Assembly: GCA_029940125.1 (NCBI GenBank)
Contig: JAOZRP010000006.1
Location: forward strand, 1-24,097
DNA: 24,097 bases
Direction: 5' to 3'
Source: a bacterium
GTDB taxonomy: Bacteria; Desulfobacterota; Anaeroferrophillalia; Anaeroferrophillales; Anaeroferrophillaceae
Of this stretch, positions 22,273 through 24,097 are shown piece after piece (the stretch's first letter is position 1; the number at the start of each line of letters is the position of its first letter). The notes beneath the pieces were generated by a model that had not been told where the DNA came from, did not search any database, and saw nothing but the letters and a program-made list of their open reading frames with translations. Position numbers and translations under genes: made by a program.

Positions 22273-23613
22273 TCAGTCCTCAGCGGGCAGCCGGAGCGGG
22301 CATTCCCGCAGCCAGCGGTTGAGATCTTCCAGTGCTCTTTCAGCGTAGGCGGCCTTGCGGGCCGCTTTTTTCATTTTCTTTTCCAGGGCCGGGAAAAGCC
22401 CGAAATTGATGTTCATCGGCTGGAAGTTCTTGCTGTGGGTGTTGGTGATGTGGGTTGACAACGCTCCCAGGGCGCAGGTTGCCGGGAAGGGAAAAAAGCG
22501 GCCGGTTTTTTGGAGCAGGGCAAGCTGGGTGCCGACGATGAGGCCGCTGGCTGCCGATTCAAGGTATCCTTCCACGCCGCTGATCTGGCCGGCAAAGAAA
22601 ATCCGGGGTTCCCGGAGATGCTGAAAACAGCGGTTCAACAGCTGCGGAGCGTTGATGAAGGTGTTGCGATGCATGGTGCCGTAGCGGTAGATGACGGCGT
22701 TTTCCAGCCCGGGAATGAGATGAATGACTTTTTCCTGCCAGGGAAATGACAGCCGGGTCTGGAATCCCACCAGGTTGAGCATGGTGGCTTCCCGGTTTTC
22801 CCGCCGCAGCTGCACCACTGCGTGGGGCTGGGTTCCCGTGCGGGGGTCGGTCAGCCCCACCGGCTTCAGCGGCCCGAAGGCCAGGGTCTCGGTCCCCCGG
22901 GCCACCATGGCCTCGATGGGCATGCAGCCTTCAAAAACTTTCCGGTCTTCAAATTCCCTTGCCCTCACCTGGTCGCCGGCGGCGATGGCAGCGACCAGGT
23001 TTTGGTACTGTTCCCGGTCCAGGGGACAGTTGAGATAGTCTCCCTCGCCCTCCGGCTGGTAGCGGTTGCCCCAGAAGCAGCGGTCGTAGTTGATGGAGTC
23101 GGCAGCGACGATCGGCGCGGTGGCGTCGTAAAAATAGAGCTGCTGTCCGGTCAGTTCAGCCAGGGCGTCGGTCAGGGCCGCGGAAGTCAGTGGGCCGGTG
23201 GCAATGACCACGGTGCCGGTGATCGGCAGGCTGGCCGCCTCGGCGCGAACCAGGGAAATGAGTGGATGGCTGGAAACGGCTTCGGTGATGCGGCGGGAAA
23301 AGGCTTTTCGATCAACCGCCAGGGCGGAACCGGCGGGAATGCTGGTTTGCCGTGCCGCTGCCATGATCAGGGAGCCGCATTGTTCCAGCTCCCTTTTCAG
23401 CAGCCCGGCCGCGTGGTCCGGGCTGTCCGAGCGCAGGGAATTGGAGCAGACCAGCTCCGCCAGGTCCGGGCTGGAATGGGCCGGGGAAAACTTTTCCGGC
23501 TTCATTTCCTGCAGGGTGACGGGAATTCGGCGTTCGGCCAGCTGCCAGGCGGCTTCGCAGCCGGCCAGGCCGGCGCCGATAATGGTTATTGCGGACGAGT
23601 CTGTGGTTGTCAT
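22273..23613 (-). CDS. trmFO: Folate/FAD-dependent tRNA (uracil-54-C5)-methyltransferase TrmFO
   Basis: 446 residues, usual size and much shorter than the related MnmG. FAD-binding IIGAGLAGCEAAWQLAE (11-27); then LVCSNSLRSD with Cys56; YFYDATAPIVAADSI; NCPLDREQY; FEGCMPIEAMVARG with Cys230; and FGPLKPVGLTDPRTG, the standard TrmFO motifs. Cys56 and Cys230 probably match the catalytic cysteines studied in B. subtilis. It uses methylenetetrahydrofolate and FADH2 to make m5U54 in tRNA. The ATG (23613-23611) has no ribosome binding site; a 7-bp hairpin lies 3 bp upstream. It converges with parB. Confidence 0.97.
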   Translation of the reverse strand: MTTTDSSAITIIGAGLAGCEAAWQLAERRIPVTLQEMKPEKFSPAHSSPDLAELVCSNSLRSDSPDHAAGLLKRELEQCGSLIMAAARQTSIPAGSALAVDRKAFSRRITEAVSSHPLISLVRAEAASLPITGTVVIATGPLTSAALTDALAELTGQQLYFYDATAPIVAADSINYDRCFWGNRYQPEGEGDYLNCPLDREQYQNLVAAIAAGDQVRAREFEDRKVFEGCMPIEAMVARGTETLAFGPLKPVGLTDPRTGTQPHAVVQLRRENREATMLNLVGFQTRLSFPWQEKVIHLIPGLENAVIYRYGTMHRNTFINAPQLLNRCFQHLREPRIFFAGQISGVEGYLESAASGLIVGTQLALLQKTGRFFPFPATCALGALSTHITNTHSKNFQPMNINFGLFPALEKKMKKAARKAAYAERALEDLNRWLRECPLRLPAED

Positions 23614-23616
23614 GGA

Positions 23617-23636
23617 AAAGTTGTAAACTCAACTTT
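23617..23636 (-). promoter_or_regulatory. Hairpin in the trmFO translation start region
   Basis: AAAGTTG (23617-23623) and CAACTTT (23630-23636) pair perfectly around a 6-nt loop and end 3 bp from the ATG. No Shine-Dalgarno sequence is visible on the minus strand, so the structure could replace or mask it. A similar AAAAGTTGAGTTGTAAA string occurs at the end of dnaN (11751-11767). Confidence 0.5.
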
Positions 23637-23670
23637 CTGGGTTGTTCAAAAAACAACGGGAAAAACAACC

Positions 23671-23803
23671 GGGATGTTCCGGCATGGCTCTCGCTCATTC
23701 TCGCCAGCCGTCCATGGCTGGCTTGTGAGGCGTCCGCCACGAATCATCGTCCTGATGATTCGTTCGGCGGCCAAACCCGCTATGAGCCAAACCCGAACAT
23801 CCC
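23671..23803. repeat. Dispersed palindromic repeat F, copy 2, within a long imperfect palindrome
   Basis: GGGATGTTC (23671-23679) and GAACATCCC (23795-23803) close a long stem. The inner 90 bp from 23714 align with 11775-11860. The core is CCGCC/GGCGG plus GAATCATC (23741-23748) / GATGATTC (23754-23761). Compared with copy 1, the last two stem pairs have changed on both sides so pairing is kept. Confidence 0.85.
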
Positions 23804-23826
23804 ATAGCTTTTTGGTGATGCAGGCT

Positions 23827-24078
23827 CAGTAGTGTCCGGCATGTTTTTTGCGTTGTTTTGAAGTTGGCAACCGGGCTGTTTTTCGGCGCGACATCGTGAG
23901 CTGCCCAAAGTTTTTCCCGGCGATTGGAGCGTGAAAGTTGCCTTGTTTGAGCCCTGAAAGGGCGAGTTTGGCAACTTTAGCGAAATGAGCCGCTGGAAAA
24001 ACAGGCAAGCGAGCGCCAAAAGCGCTGAAAACAGTACCGGTTGGCAGTACGCAAGAACCTGACCGGACAGTAATACTG
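23827..24078. mobile_element. Candidate 252-bp non-autonomous element with imperfect terminal inverted repeats
   Basis: The left end (23827-23851) begins CAGTAGTGTCCGG and reaches TTTTTTGC. The right end, read on the minus strand from 24078, begins CAGTATTACTGTCCGG and reaches GGTTCTTGC. The two align with a 3-base insertion and a few mismatches. Inside, AAAGTTGCC (23934-23942) and GGCAACTTT (23970-23978) flank GCCCT/AGGGC, and GCGC/GCGC pair near 24014-24026. No transposase is present and no target-site duplication is evident. A related solo end occurs at 22229-22253. Confidence 0.55.
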
Positions 24079-24097
24079 TGTTTCCAGATGAACACGA

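Larger units (their letters stand above)
23614..24097. other. Gene-free repeat cluster upstream of trmFO
   Basis: 484 bp to the window edge with no convincing gene. It contains, in order, a 7-bp hairpin next to the trmFO start (23617-23636), a GTTGTT/AACAAC hairpin (23642-23657 region), repeat F copy 2 inside a larger imperfect palindrome (23671-23803), and a 252-bp terminal-inverted-repeat element (23827-24078). Then comes a TTTCCAGATGAACA sequence (24081-24094) that is the reverse complement of 14356-14369. A minus-strand open frame of 89 codons inside it is low-complexity and probably not a gene. Confidence 0.75.

Noticed and set aside
22822..23832. 336-codon plus-strand open frame opposite trmFO
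   Set aside because: Shadow of trmFO, whose motifs are unambiguous; the frame runs into repeat sequence.
23826..24095. 89-codon minus-strand open frame in the repeat cluster
   Set aside because: It follows the limits of the terminal-inverted-repeat element and has Lys/Arg/Ala-rich sequence without a ribosome site; more likely an open stretch within a repeat.
1..24097. CRISPR array, phage genes, toxin-antitoxin or biosynthetic cluster
   Set aside because: No regularly spaced repeats and no such gene families were found; coding content is housekeeping, flagellar stator, cobalamin and regulators.

Overview
The window is a chromosomal replication-origin neighbourhood from a flagellated, probably Gram-negative bacterium. 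The order dnaA-dnaN-gyrB, then rpmH-rnpA-yidD-yidC-jag-mnmE-rsmG-parA-parB, is typical of chromosomes near oriC. The style of the GyrB, MotB and FapA-like proteins, a folate-dependent TrmFO in place of TrmA, and a complete set of intergenic palindromic repeats suggest a deltaproteobacterium (Desulfobacterota). That assignment is an inference from protein style; no rRNA is present and I cannot name a genus.

Layout. (1) 1-908, + strand: the end of a secreted-looking repeat protein with three beta-rich, H-type-lectin-like domains, closed by a clear terminator. (2) 973-3656, - strand: two tandem FCD-type GntR regulators followed by an overlapping U32-family tRNA hydroxylation gene (trhP-like). 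(3) 4002-6704, + strand: a FapA/DUF342-like gene tightly coupled to motA and motB, the flagellar stator. (4) 6769-8810, - strand: the cobalamin pair cbiB-cobD with overlapping ends. (5) 9019-14332, + strand: dnaA, dnaN and gyrB, each with its own AT-rich leader. The dnaA-dnaN gap has a consensus DnaA box beside a near-consensus promoter. (6) 14560-14715: tRNA-Gln(CTG) and tRNA-Glu(CTC) behind a strong sigma70 promoter. (7) 14909-22211, + strand: ribosomal protein L34, RNase P protein, membrane insertion (YidD, YidC, Jag), tRNA/rRNA modification (MnmE, RsmG) and chromosome segregation (ParA, ParB). (8) 22273-23613, - strand: trmFO. (9) 23614-24097: a gene-free cluster of repeats.

The genes are mostly housekeeping and I found no new defence, secretion or biosynthetic system. 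The least explained material lies between genes. There are at least three families of palindromic repeats and one roughly 250-bp element with imperfect terminal inverted repeats. Two copies of one repeat (11775-11860 and 23714-23803) show compensatory base changes in their stem. Some repeats abut or supply stop codons (dnaN, yidC), and others flank the tRNA pair. The DNA of the first, truncated gene carries an exact 55-bp repeat spaced 831 bp apart, a sign of recent in-frame domain duplication.
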